Shown here in pieces: positions 37,426-46,835 of a stretch of 47,549 nucleotides of DNA (the first letter of the stretch is position 1; each line of letters starts with the position of its first letter). Position numbers and translations under genes: made by a program. Source of the stretch: Candidatus Buchananbacteria bacterium (GTDB lineage: Bacteria; Patescibacteriota; Patescibacteriia; CAIXNZ01); the NCBI GenBank assembly GCA_014729025.1, contig WJKP01000031.1, positions 1 to 47,549 on the forward strand, read 5' to 3'. The notes beneath the pieces were generated by a model, which saw only the letters and a program-made list of their open reading frames with translations, was not told the DNA's origin and searched no databases.

Positions 37426-38193
37426 ATGGAAATAATTGAAGATCACAAAAAATATTATTTTATAATTTTTATTATTGTTTTTTTAATAACAGTTTTTATT
37501 GCTTCTTTTTCCTGGGCTTATAATCCTGATGTTTATCTTGACGATGACAAGGATGGCTTAAGCAATTATCAGGAAAAAGCTATTTATCAAACTTTTTGGT
37601 ATGATGCTGATAGTGATAAAGACGGCTATAATGACGGGCTTGAAGTCGCTAATGGTTATTCACCAAAACAAGCAAAGCTCAAGATGCGTGAAGCCGATAC
37701 TGATAATGACGGCTTAAATGATGCCTGGGAAATAAAATTGGGCACTAATTTAATGCTTCGTGATACTGATAATGATGGCTATTTAGACAGTACTGAAATT
37801 TATAACAATTATTCACCGACTGATTCTCAAGCGACTCAAATAAACAAACGAATTGAGGTTAGTACAACCGATTTAAATTTAAAATTTTTTATTAATGATA
37901 TTTTGGTAGACACCTTTCCTGTTTCTACTGGCAAACCAACAACACCAACGCCGTTGGGTGAATTTAAAATAATTGCCAAATATCCAATCAAACATTACAA
38001 TAATCTACCAAATACCAAATGGAATATGCATTTTGCCACTGTTAATGGCTTACGTTATTACATTCACGGTGCTTACTGGCATGATAAATTTGGCCAGGAA
38101 ACAGTTTCTGGAGGATGTGTTAATGTCCGTTACGAAGATATGGAACCGTTTTATAATCTAACTTCTATTGGTACTCCAGTAATTATTAATTAA
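37426..38193 (+). CDS. L,D-transpeptidase (YkuD) with calcium-binding Asp-rich repeats
   Basis: DDDKDGLSNYQEKA, DSDKDGYNDGLE, DTDNDGLNDAWE, DTDNDGYLDSTE; catalytic HGAYWHDKFGQETVSGGCVNVRYEDM. Confidence 0.88.
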   Translation: MEIIEDHKKYYFIIFIIVFLITVFIASFSWAYNPDVYLDDDKDGLSNYQEKAIYQTFWYDADSDKDGYNDGLEVANGYSPKQAKLKMREADTDNDGLNDAWEIKLGTNLMLRDTDNDGYLDSTEIYNNYSPTDSQATQINKRIEVSTTDLNLKFFINDILVDTFPVSTGKPTTPTPLGEFKIIAKYPIKHYNNLPNTKWNMHFATVNGLRYYIHGAYWHDKFGQETVSGGCVNVRYEDMEPFYNLTSIGTPVIIN

Positions 38194-38205
38194 TAATTAA
38201 AATAT

Positions 38206-38853
38206 ATGACTTTTAAAAATCACCAAGAAGCCGGACAAAAACTGGCTCAAGAATTAAAAGAATTTAAAAATCAAAAAGATACAATTATTATTGCTTTGCC
38301 ACGCGGTGGCGTAGTAAATGCTTTTGAAATTGCCAAAGAATTAAACTTACCCCTTGATTTAGTCGTACCTCGTAAAATTGGTGCGCCTGGCCATGAAGAA
38401 TATGCAATTGGCGCTATCACTGAAAGTGGTGAAGGAATTTTTAATCAATCAGCCATTGATTCTCTTAATATTGGTCAAGAATATTTGAATAAAAAAATTA
38501 CTGAAGAAAAAAAAGAAGCCGAACGTCGTTTAAAAACTTATCGCCCGGATCGCCCAGCCTTGAATTTAAAAAATAAAACAGTAATTATTGTTGATGACGG
38601 CATTGCGACTGGTTTAACAATGCAAGCTGCCATTAAATCAGTTAAAGAAAAACAACCTAAAAAAATAATTGTTGCCGTACCGGTTTCAGCTAAAGATTCA
38701 TTAAAAAAAATAAAAGAATTGGTTGATCAAGTCATTTGTCTGCATACGCCATTCTTTTTTGGTGCTGTTGGTGCTTTTTATGAAACTTTTGAACAAACTC
38801 CTGATGAAAAAGTTATTGAATTAATGGCCAAATCAAAAAATTTTGGTAAATAA
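38206..38853 (+). CDS. Phosphoribosyltransferase
   Basis: IIIALPRGGVVNAFEIAKEL, VIIVDDGIATGLTMQAAI (PRPP-binding motif). Confidence 0.88.
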   Translation: MTFKNHQEAGQKLAQELKEFKNQKDTIIIALPRGGVVNAFEIAKELNLPLDLVVPRKIGAPGHEEYAIGAITESGEGIFNQSAIDSLNIGQEYLNKKITEEKKEAERRLKTYRPDRPALNLKNKTVIIVDDGIATGLTMQAAIKSVKEKQPKKIIVAVPVSAKDSLKKIKELVDQVICLHTPFFFGAVGAFYETFEQTPDEKVIELMAKSKNFGK

Positions 38854-38891
38854 TTTTACGCTAAAATTATCTGAAGTGTAATCTCAAAATT

Positions 38892-39782
38892 ATGTATTTA
38901 TTTTCATTACCTAACACAAAAAATTTAGCCAAGAAAATTTACCCAAAAACTAAATTTAATTTAGGTGAATATGACAAAAAATTATTTAGCAACGGTGAAA
39001 TTTATTTGCAAATAAAAAATAGGGTTCGAGGAAAGACTGTGCATATTTTAGGCTCAACTTATCTGCCCCATGATAATCTTATTGAATTTTTAATTTTAAT
39101 TAATGCGCTTAAAGAAAATGGCGCTAAAAAAATCACGGCCATAATTCCTTATTTTAGCTATGCCCGCCAGGATAAAATTGACCAGCCAGGCTCACCAATT
39201 GCTGCCAAATTAATCGCAGGTTTATTTAAAAAAGCCGGAGTCAATCAATTTGTGACTATTGATATTCACAGTAAAAGAAATCAAAAATTTTTAGGCCCTG
39301 ATTTAACAAATTTAAATCCTTTAAATATGTTTGCTGATCATATTAGAAAAAATATCAGTTTAACAAATACTATTATAGTCGCACCTGATAATGGCGCTAA
39401 ACCACGCGCTAAAAAATTAGCCAAGCTATTAAATAATTTACCGGTTTTAGTACTGCAAAAAACAAGACCGAAACAAAATGTTGCCAAAATTTTGGAATTT
39501 AAAAAAAATATAGCCGGCAAAAATATTATTATGACTGACGATATGATAGATACTGCCGGTACTATAACTGCAGCTTGTCAGCAACTAAAAAGACATAAAG
39601 TGAAAAATATTCATATTTTTGCTACGCATGGCATTTTATCAGATCCGGCTATTAAAAGAATCCAAAAAGCACCAATTAAAAAAGTTATAATTACTGACAC
39701 TTATCCGATACCCAAAGCAAAACAAATTAAAAAAATAAAAATCTTGCCAATTACGCCTTTATTAATTAAACACTTCAAATAA
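38892..39782 (+). CDS. prs: Ribose-phosphate pyrophosphokinase
   Basis: GEIYLQIKNRVRGKTVHILGS, IPYFSYARQDK, DIHSKRNQKF, IIMTDDMIDTAGTI. Confidence 0.9.
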   Translation: MYLFSLPNTKNLAKKIYPKTKFNLGEYDKKLFSNGEIYLQIKNRVRGKTVHILGSTYLPHDNLIEFLILINALKENGAKKITAIIPYFSYARQDKIDQPGSPIAAKLIAGLFKKAGVNQFVTIDIHSKRNQKFLGPDLTNLNPLNMFADHIRKNISLTNTIIVAPDNGAKPRAKKLAKLLNNLPVLVLQKTRPKQNVAKILEFKKNIAGKNIIMTDDMIDTAGTITAACQQLKRHKVKNIHIFATHGILSDPAIKRIQKAPIKKVIITDTYPIPKAKQIKKIKILPITPLLIKHFK

Positions 39783-39796
39783 CTTATAAAAATTAA

Positions 39797-39823
39797 AAAA
39801 GAGAGTATTACTCTCTTTTTTTT
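39797..39823. terminator. Bidirectional terminator between prs and yvcK
   Basis: AAAAAAGAGAGTATTACTCTCTTTTTT. Confidence 0.8.
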
Positions 39824-40791
39824 AACAAATCATAAAGTATAGAAGCAATGGTAAAAGAATTATGCCTGATTAAAGCGCGGGTCAAATTATCACCTTTAAC
39901 TTTATGAGGAATTTTTTGACTAAGTAAATTTTTACCTAAAAATTTTGTCTTACGATCCTGAAAATCTTGTTCTGAAAATTCTACTGGATATTCACCTTCT
40001 TGAGCATAAGACAGCAAAAAATCTTCAGCCGGTTTTTGATTATTGTATATCACATAATCAAAAACTTCGTTTTGCCCCATATACTTTTCCAAAAGACAAA
40101 TAAAATCAATTATTCGAAAACCATGAGTATGATTCTTTTGAGTCATTAGGTTACAAATATAAACCTTAATAGCGCGGGAATCATTAATCGCGTCGCTAAT
40201 ATTTTCTACCAGCAAATTGGGTAAAATACTGGTATAAATATCACCGGGACAGATAACAATTAAATCACTGGCTAAAATCCGCTCGATTGCCCGCTGATTA
40301 GCCGAAGGATAAGGTTCAAAACTAATAGATTCAATCGGCTGATTTTTCAAATCAATTTGATGTTCACCGATAATCACCTGACCGTCAGGTGTTTTTGCTA
40401 CCAAACGAACATCGTCCAAAGTTACTGGGATAACTTCGCCTTTAACCTGCAATAATTCTCCGGCTCTTTGCAAAGCAGTTTCAAAATCATCAGTAATTTG
40501 CTGCAAAGCAGTAATAAATAAATTGCCAAAACTTTGCCCGGCTAAGCTGCCTTCTGTAAAACGATGATTAAAAAGTTGACGCCAAATATCTTCTGAATGA
40601 GATAAAGCAACCAAGCATTGCCGGACATCACCAGGCGGTAAAGCGCCCAATTCATCACGTAAGACTCCGGTTGATCCGCCGTCATCAGCCATGGCCACAA
40701 TTGCAGCCAAATCTAAATCCGGATAATTTCTTAAACCGGTTAAAATTGTATAAGAACCAGTACCACCGCCAATAACAGTTATTTTTTTCAA
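39808..40791 (-). CDS. yvcK: YvcK/CofD-like (gluconeogenesis factor) protein, TTG start
   Basis: KKITVIGGGTGSYTILTGLRNYPDLDLAAIVAMADDGGSTGVLRDELGALPPGDVRQCLVALS; SD AAGGAGGTGAGCGGATTG supports TTG at 40791 rather than the GTG at 40800. Confidence 0.92.
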   Translation of the reverse strand: MKKITVIGGGTGSYTILTGLRNYPDLDLAAIVAMADDGGSTGVLRDELGALPPGDVRQCLVALSHSEDIWRQLFNHRFTEGSLAGQSFGNLFITALQQITDDFETALQRAGELLQVKGEVIPVTLDDVRLVAKTPDGQVIIGEHQIDLKNQPIESISFEPYPSANQRAIERILASDLIVICPGDIYTSILPNLLVENISDAINDSRAIKVYICNLMTQKNHTHGFRIIDFICLLEKYMGQNEVFDYVIYNNQKPAEDFLLSYAQEGEYPVEFSEQDFQDRKTKFLGKNLLSQKIPHKVKGDNLTRALIRHNSFTIASILYDLLKKRE

Positions 40792-40834
40792 TCCGCTCAC
40801 CTCCTTATAAAAATTTTATTATTTTAATTTAATA

Positions 40835-41617
40835 TTAAATTAAATTTTTGTCAACCTGATTAATTATTTGCCCTTCTTTTAGCCAAGACCAATATTTTTT
40901 CGGTATTAATTTCTTAGCCAATTTAGTGTTTTTACGTTCCGGAATAAAATTGGCCTGATAAAAAACTTCCCAAAATTTATCAAAATTATCTTTGGTAATC
41001 TGCAAATCAAATTTATTAGTGGCTAATTGATATAATTGATGCTGATAAAGAAAATAAACTGTTTTAGATGTTTTAATTAATAAATTATAACCAAAATATT
41101 TATTTTTAAAATTATTGATTACCAAATCACCCACCTGGCTATCCTCTTCAAAATAAGCCAATAAAAATTTTTCTTTACCTCTTTCAATTGGAATAAAACG
41201 AATGAACCCTAATGCGCGATGAATGTCGCTTTTTACTTGGCCGGTTAGATTAAGTAAATCCTTAGCTTCATTTGAAGTTTTATTATTAACATAAATTAAT
41301 CCGAATTTTAAAGCCTGACGAATTGTTTCAATGATTAATTTATATTTAAATTGTTTCCAATGCCGTAAAGCCAATTCAATTGTATTTTTAAATTGCCGAA
41401 ATTGTTCATCTTGATTTTTAAACCAATTAATTTTACCAAACTTCTGATTGTGCTGATCTAAAATTTCTTTCCAGTTTAACCTTTCTATCTCAATAAATTC
41501 TTCCGCCTGGAATAAATCATCCGGTTCATTTTGAGAACTTAAATAATAGCCGGTTAAATTACCGTATAAAACCGCATAAAAAATAGATTCAAATTTGTCT
41601 TTAAATTTTATGATCAT
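40835..41617 (-). CDS. Putative DNA metabolism protein, DUF4130/TIGR03915-like
   Basis: Paired with the downstream-family radical SAM gene; GFIRFIPIERGKEKFLLAYFEEDSQVGDLVINNFKNKYFGYNLLI. Confidence 0.75.
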   Translation of the reverse strand: MIIKFKDKFESIFYAVLYGNLTGYYLSSQNEPDDLFQAEEFIEIERLNWKEILDQHNQKFGKINWFKNQDEQFRQFKNTIELALRHWKQFKYKLIIETIRQALKFGLIYVNNKTSNEAKDLLNLTGQVKSDIHRALGFIRFIPIERGKEKFLLAYFEEDSQVGDLVINNFKNKYFGYNLLIKTSKTVYFLYQHQLYQLATNKFDLQITKDNFDKFWEVFYQANFIPERKNTKLAKKLIPKKYWSWLKEGQIINQVDKNLI

Positions 41618-41622
41618 AATAT

Positions 41623-42840
41623 TTATAAAGCAAAAGCTAATTGCTCTTGATTTTGATTGGGTAATAAACTGTTTTCACCCAAAATCGGCAGAATTTTATT
41701 ATTAAAACTGGCCTGACCAAAATATTTTCCCTTTATTAAAATGAAATTTACAGCCCGTTTTAAAACCACGCCGATATTTTTAAGTTCTTCAAGGCTGGTA
41801 ATATGGAAATCTTTTCTGAGTTTGATGATTCGTCTGGCACTAATTTCACCAATACCCGGAATACGTAGTAAAGCCCGATACGACGCTTTATTAATTTCTA
41901 TTGGAAACTTATCTAAATTAAGTATTGCCCAAGCCATTTTGGGATCAAAATCAAGCGGTAAATTACCAGTCTGATCAAAAGGTAATTCCTGAAAAGCAAA
42001 ACCATAACGGCGCATCAACCAATCAGCCTGATAAAGCCGACTCTCTCTTTTCAAAGAAACTGGTTCTTTGACCGGTAAATTGCTGGCCTGATTAACAGGT
42101 ATAAAAGCCGAATAATATATCCGGCACAAATTAACTTTTTGATAAAGCCAGGCTGAAGTAGTAATAATTTCCCGATCATTTTCCCCTGAAGCTCCGATTA
42201 TCATTTGAGTAGTCTGGCCAGCCGGAATTTTTGTTTTATCATTTTTAATAATTTTTTTCATGCTTAACATTGGCGCTATTAAATCATGTTTAAAATCTTT
42301 TTCCGGACAAATTAATTCCAATTTATTGGTTGTGGGACATTCCAAATTAATACTCATACGATTGGCCAAAACAGCCCCCTTATTAATTAAGCCTGGCGAA
42401 ACACCTGGTAAAACTTTTAAATGTATATAACCGCGAAACTGATATTCAAAACGTAAAATTTCTATAACTTTTATCATTCTTTCCATTGTTTCTTCTGAGT
42501 TTTTATAAATACCAGAAGTTAAAAATAAACCCTCAACATAATTTCGTTTATAAAACTGAATAAAAAGGTCGGCCAACTCTCTTTCCCCAAAACAAGTCTT
42601 GAGCCGATCATTACTTTTACGATTAATACAGTATAAACAATCATTAATGCATTGATTGGTTAAAAGTACTTTAAATAAAGATATACAACGACCATCAGGC
42701 GTAAAAGAATGACAAACCCCCATACGAGACATATTACCAAAACCTTTACTCCCCCAATTTGACTGGCTACAAGCAGAAGAAGCACAAACATCGTATTTAG
42801 CAGCGTCGGTTAAAATTTTTAATTTATTTAAAATTTCCAT
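41623..42840 (-). CDS. Putative DNA modification/repair radical SAM protein (TIGR03916-like)
   Basis: YDVCASSACSQ, LLTNQCINDCLYCINRKSND (radical SAM Cys cluster), C-terminal helix-hairpin-helix RALLRIPGIGEISARRII. Confidence 0.86.
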   Translation of the reverse strand: MEILNKLKILTDAAKYDVCASSACSQSNWGSKGFGNMSRMGVCHSFTPDGRCISLFKVLLTNQCINDCLYCINRKSNDRLKTCFGERELADLFIQFYKRNYVEGLFLTSGIYKNSEETMERMIKVIEILRFEYQFRGYIHLKVLPGVSPGLINKGAVLANRMSINLECPTTNKLELICPEKDFKHDLIAPMLSMKKIIKNDKTKIPAGQTTQMIIGASGENDREIITTSAWLYQKVNLCRIYYSAFIPVNQASNLPVKEPVSLKRESRLYQADWLMRRYGFAFQELPFDQTGNLPLDFDPKMAWAILNLDKFPIEINKASYRALLRIPGIGEISARRIIKLRKDFHITSLEELKNIGVVLKRAVNFILIKGKYFGQASFNNKILPILGENSLLPNQNQEQLAFAL

Positions 42841-42865
42841 AAATCAGCAATATTTTAAAATTAAT

Positions 42866-42925
42866 TTCGGCTGGATTGATCAACCGTCAGAGCCCATAAC
42901 TTCTTACAGTTTTAATCCAGCCGAA
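42866..42925. repeat. 12-bp inverted repeat with 36-nt loop (candidate RNA hairpin)
   Basis: TTCGGCTGGATT (42866-42877) / AATCCAGCCGAA (42914-42925). Confidence 0.6.
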
Positions 42926-43094
42926 TTACCAACTTTTAGTTTTGCTTCCTATTTTAAAAAAAATAGGTTATATTTTTTTATTATTTAATTTTTAAACTTG
43001 GGTCACAAGTACTTATCAAGTCAAAAAAACGACAAATTAATTTACGATAAATGGATTTTTGTTTTCTGGACATATTGTTTTTAGTTAATAATTA

Positions 43095-43232
43095 TTGCAA
43101 AATATTTAAAATGATTTATAATAATAAAAGAGGGCTTAAGCTTTTAAGTTCTTCTGTCTCTTGTAACAGCAAGAGACAATAAATACACCAAGAACAGACT
43201 CACTCCATTCTATTGGGGTGAGTTTTGTTTAG
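43095..43232 (+). ncRNA. Candidate small RNA with its own promoter and terminator
   Basis: TTGCAA (43095-43100) N16 TATAAT (43117-43122); nested hairpin GTTCTT[GTCTCTTG taacag CAAGAGAC]AAGAAC; terminator ACTCACTCC attctatt GGGGTGAGT TTTGTTT. Confidence 0.5.
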
Positions 43233-43300
43233 AAGATACTAGCTTACTAAAATCCGACTCACCCCAAACAGATCAGAGTATATTAATAATTAAATTTTAA

Positions 43301-43912
43301 TTAAGCAGGATTAAATTTGCGAATAACTGCCCTAACCACTCCTTGCACCAAAACGTCTTTTGCGTAAATCGGTTTCATACTAGAATTAGCTGGTTGCAAC
43401 TTTATTCGATTAGATTCCTTATAAAACTTTTTTAAGGTAGCAAAACTGTTATCCAATAAAGCAACAACAACCTGTCCATTACGTGGACTGGAATTTTCTT
43501 CAACTATCACATAATCACCGTCATAAATACCTTCATCAATCATTGACTGGCCCTTAACTCGTAAAACATAAGATTTAGCTTCATCTTTGATAAAATCAAT
43601 GGGTACGGCAATTTGCTCACGCTCCTCTACCGCTTCAATTGGCTGACCAGCAGTAATTAAACCAGCCAAAGAAAGAAAAATTGCCTCAGCTTTTTCATCA
43701 TCAATTAATTCAATAGAACGTGCTTCATTGGGATCAATTTTTAAATAACCTTTATTTTGTAAAGCTTGCACATGTTCTGCTACGGTTGCTGTTGAAGATA
43801 AATTAAAATGCTGTCCAATTTCCCGGTAACTAGGCGCATAACCATAGTCATCAATAAAATCATTAATAAAATCTAAAATTTCTTTTTGTCTTTTTGTTAA
43901 ATTTTCACTCAT
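43301..43912 (-). CDS. lexA: LexA repressor
   Basis: LTKRQKEILDFINDFIDDYGYAPSYREIGQHFNLSSTATVAEHVQALQNKGYL; Ser in VKGQSMIDEGIYDGDYVIVEE; Lys in NSFATLKKFY. Confidence 0.95.
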   Translation of the reverse strand: MSENLTKRQKEILDFINDFIDDYGYAPSYREIGQHFNLSSTATVAEHVQALQNKGYLKIDPNEARSIELIDDEKAEAIFLSLAGLITAGQPIEAVEEREQIAVPIDFIKDEAKSYVLRVKGQSMIDEGIYDGDYVIVEENSSPRNGQVVVALLDNSFATLKKFYKESNRIKLQPANSSMKPIYAKDVLVQGVVRAVIRKFNPA

Positions 43913-43933
43913 ATTTTTAATATTAATTAATAA

Positions 43934-43988
43934 ACCGAAAACAAACCGAACAAATCATACTTTAATAATATACCGAACATAAACCGAA
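43934..43988 (-). promoter_or_regulatory. Candidate LexA operator: two direct-repeat pairs of ACCGAA with 11-bp period
   Basis: ACCGAA at 43934, 43945, 43972 and 43983. Confidence 0.6.
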
Positions 43989-44013
43989 TGTCAAGCCTAG
44001 TTATCCACAAATT

Positions 44014-44043
44014 AAAAAACCGACTATTTAGCCGGCTTTTTAA
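44014..44043 (-). terminator. Terminator after the DUF389 gene
   Basis: AAAAAGCCGGCTAAATAGTCGGTTTTTT on the minus strand. Confidence 0.55.
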
Positions 44044-44079
44044 TTTCCCTCTCCTACAAATTTTAATATTATAAAAAAT

Positions 44080-44778
44080 CTATTTATTATTTCCATTTTT
44101 AGCTTCCGCAAGTTCTTTAGCTTCTTCCTTTAATTCTTTTTGAACAGCCTTTTTCTCAGGATAAAAACCCAACAAAGAAAAAACTATCAAGCTGCCCAAT
44201 AAAACCCCCAATAAATTAGCTAAAAATAATTCAAGTGAACCTGATAATACATGTAAATTCCAAAAAGAAATACCAATACCAATTACGACCAAAGGCGGCA
44301 ATAAAGCTATAGCAACCGCTACTCCGACCATTCTTTCAGAAAATTCATCTTTTGAGGTAGTAAAAGCAGCTGCGATACCTGACGCCACAGCTACCCCAAA
44401 ATACATATAATTAGAAAACATTCTGGCAATAATTTCATCATTAAGTTCTTTATTAATTACGAAAAATGAAATAACAACCGAAATAGCAACAACAAATAAA
44501 ATTGATGCGCCCAAAACTTTTAAAGATCTGGCTATTAATTTGGGATTAGCCATACTAATCCCCATACTAATAGCTAAAATTGGTGATAATAAAGGAGTTA
44601 CAATCATACCACCAATTACAATCGCAACATTATTCATTAAAATCCCAAAAGTCGTTATTATGGCTGAAACAATTAAAATTAAAAAAAAGGCGTGAGTTGG
44701 TGAACTTGATTCAATTAATTTTTCTATGGTGTCTCTTTTTTGTTTAGAAGTCAGTTTTAACAATTCAATTTTAGGCAT
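44080..44778 (-). CDS. DUF389 family membrane protein
   Basis: SPTHAFFLILIVSAIITTFGILMNNVAIVIGGMIVTPLLSPILAISMGISM. Confidence 0.87.
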   Translation of the reverse strand: MPKIELLKLTSKQKRDTIEKLIESSSPTHAFFLILIVSAIITTFGILMNNVAIVIGGMIVTPLLSPILAISMGISMANPKLIARSLKVLGASILFVVAISVVISFFVINKELNDEIIARMFSNYMYFGVAVASGIAAAFTTSKDEFSERMVGVAVAIALLPPLVVIGIGISFWNLHVLSGSLELFLANLLGVLLGSLIVFSLLGFYPEKKAVQKELKEEAKELAEAKNGNNK

Positions 44779-44919
44779 AAAGTAATTATTATAAATTAAT
44801 TTATTACTAATCTAATTATAGCAAAATATTTTAAAATATTCAAAGCTTGATTTGGCATTTTTTATTTGTTAAGCTAAGATATAAGTTCCAATGCCTATTT
44901 AAATGTAAAGGAGGGAAAA

Positions 44920-45120
44920 ATGGCTAAAAAGAATAAAAAGCAAAAGACAAAAAGAGCTTGCTTAAGATGCGATCGCGAATTTATGTCAGATGGTATTTAT
45001 AATCGCATCTGCCCTAACTGCCGAGAAGCAAATTCCAATATCGGCATAATGGAACCTCATGAACAATTAAATTATCCTGGCTGGGGGGTAAGCAGAAGAT
45101 CTCTTTCAGACGAATCATAA
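44920..45120 (+). CDS. Small zinc-ribbon protein (66 aa)
   Basis: CLRCDREF...RICPNCREAN; SD AAAGGAGGGAAAAATGG; followed by terminator AAAACTTCCCgttaaGGGAAGTTTT. Confidence 0.7.
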   Translation: MAKKNKKQKTKRACLRCDREFMSDGIYNRICPNCREANSNIGIMEPHEQLNYPGWGVSRRSLSDES

Positions 45121-45146
45121 AACTTCCCGTTAAGGGAAGTTTTTAT
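45119..45146 (+). terminator. Terminator
   Basis: AAAACTTCCCgttaaGGGAAGTTTTTA. Confidence 0.7.
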
Positions 45147-46813
45147 TTATTTAATTTTTTTAATTGACCCTTATTAAATATTAAAATATCCAATCTATCT
45201 TGTTCAAGTAATTGCAAATATTCATTCTGCAAATAAAAACGAATTTGGCTGGACGTATAATTATCATAATCATAACCCCATAATTCAAATACATAATTAT
45301 CCTTATATTTAGTCGGCAGACCAGTCACCCAATTGCCTTGATCAAAAGTTTCTGCCAACCAACCACCGGTCGGATACGAGCCCCAATATAAAATTTTCTG
45401 ATGCATATTTTGCCTTGTTAAATACAAATAAACTTGAAGTGTCTTGCCTTCAAATTGATAATTCGGATAATATAATCTGATAGCCAAATCAACAGCATTG
45501 CGAAACACCTGGGCGCCTTCCAAATTATCAGGCAAACTAATAAATAATAAAGTTTTATTTTGTTCATTTAAATTAATTACCTGGTGAAAATCTTGCTTAA
45601 TAACTTTTTCAGTTAATTGTCCTGCCAAATGCCAGGTGTAATTTTTATTTATTAAAGAAACAGAGAAATAAACCAGCAAACCAATAATCGCAAGATTGCG
45701 TAAAAATTTATCTTTTTTAATTTGCCAAATCAATAAACTCAATAAAATGCAAAAAACCACCGAAGGTAAATAATTATAACGTTCGCCTTCATTGGTAAAA
45801 TGGCCAAAAGCCAGAGGTAAAACAGGTAAAATTAAAATAATATAAAAATCCAGCAAAAAAGCCAGTTTAAATTTATATTTTCTTAAAACCAATAAAATCA
45901 AACTAACAATTAAAATTAATAATAAAATAAAAAATAATTTATTGGCCATAAAATAATCAGTCAATAAAATCCGCAAATCGCCATAAAAAAATAAATTAGT
46001 CAATAAAGCCACCAACATTTTAAAAATTTCAGTCAAATTAATTCTAAAAGTTTCCTCAGCATAATAACCGAAAAATAAACCAATTGCCCAATATCTGGCT
46101 AATAAATAAAATAATAAAATTGCAAAATAACCAATTACTCTGGTAATAATTTCTCGTAAAAAAAAATTGTTTTTACTTATTCCTTCATACAATTCCCAAA
46201 CTAAAATTAATAACGGCAAAGTAATGGCCAGTTCCTTGGTTAAAATTGCAATTATAAAACTTAGAATTGAAATAACAAGAAAATAAAACTTTTCTTTTTT
46301 ACGAAATAAAATATATAAATAAAAAGACAATAAATAAAAAAAAGCGGCTAATGGATCGCCCACTGCGGCTATCCAAATAATTGCCTCGCTATGATTGGGT
46401 AAAATAGCAAAAAACAAAGCTGCCAAAATCGCAACTTTATTTTTTTCTTTATAATTTTCAAATAAGGTCAAAGTCAATAAATAAATTAAAAAACAAACAC
46501 CAATATGAAAAATTAAATTAATTAAATGGTAACCAAGAGGATTTAAGCCAAATAAATTATAAGCTAAACTAAAAATCAAATTAAACATGGGCCGATAGCT
46601 GCCGCCCACGCCCTGCTCGCCAAAATAATTAGCTGAAAAATAATCAAGCAAAGAATACTGGCTGGTTTTGGTTGAATAAATCCAGTCAAAATCATCAGAC
46701 AAGAAGAAATCATTTAAATTAATTGCAAAAAAAGCTAGATTTAGCAAAATTAGACCTAAAAACAACCAAATATGAATTTTATTTATTTTTAACCCCACTC
46801 TTGACAAAATCAT
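45143..46813 (-). CDS. Polytopic membrane glycosyltransferase (GT39/PMT-like)
   Basis: Many TM helices; FFLSDDFDWIYSTK, YRPMFNLIFSLAYNLFGLNPLGYHLINLIFHIG resembles GT-C mannosyltransferases. Confidence 0.75.
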   Translation of the reverse strand: MILSRVGLKINKIHIWLFLGLILLNLAFFAINLNDFFLSDDFDWIYSTKTSQYSLLDYFSANYFGEQGVGGSYRPMFNLIFSLAYNLFGLNPLGYHLINLIFHIGVCFLIYLLTLTLFENYKEKNKVAILAALFFAILPNHSEAIIWIAAVGDPLAAFFYLLSFYLYILFRKKEKFYFLVISILSFIIAILTKELAITLPLLILVWELYEGISKNNFFLREIITRVIGYFAILLFYLLARYWAIGLFFGYYAEETFRINLTEIFKMLVALLTNLFFYGDLRILLTDYFMANKLFFILLLILIVSLILLVLRKYKFKLAFLLDFYIILILPVLPLAFGHFTNEGERYNYLPSVVFCILLSLLIWQIKKDKFLRNLAIIGLLVYFSVSLINKNYTWHLAGQLTEKVIKQDFHQVINLNEQNKTLLFISLPDNLEGAQVFRNAVDLAIRLYYPNYQFEGKTLQVYLYLTRQNMHQKILYWGSYPTGGWLAETFDQGNWVTGLPTKYKDNYVFELWGYDYDNYTSSQIRFYLQNEYLQLLEQDRLDILIFNKGQLKKLNK

Positions 46814-46829
46814 AATAATATGTTATAAT
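46801..46829 (+). promoter_or_regulatory. Consensus promoter TTGACA-N17-TATAAT with extended -10
   Basis: TTGACA 46801-46806, TGT-TATAAT with TATAAT 46824-46829, 17-bp spacer. Confidence 0.8.
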
Positions 46830-46835
46830 TATAAA

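Noticed and set aside
40792-40800. GTG at 40800 as the yvcK start
   Set aside because: The GTG is part of the SD (AAGGAGGTGAG); TTG at 40791 has proper spacing and begins the conserved KKITVIGGGTG.
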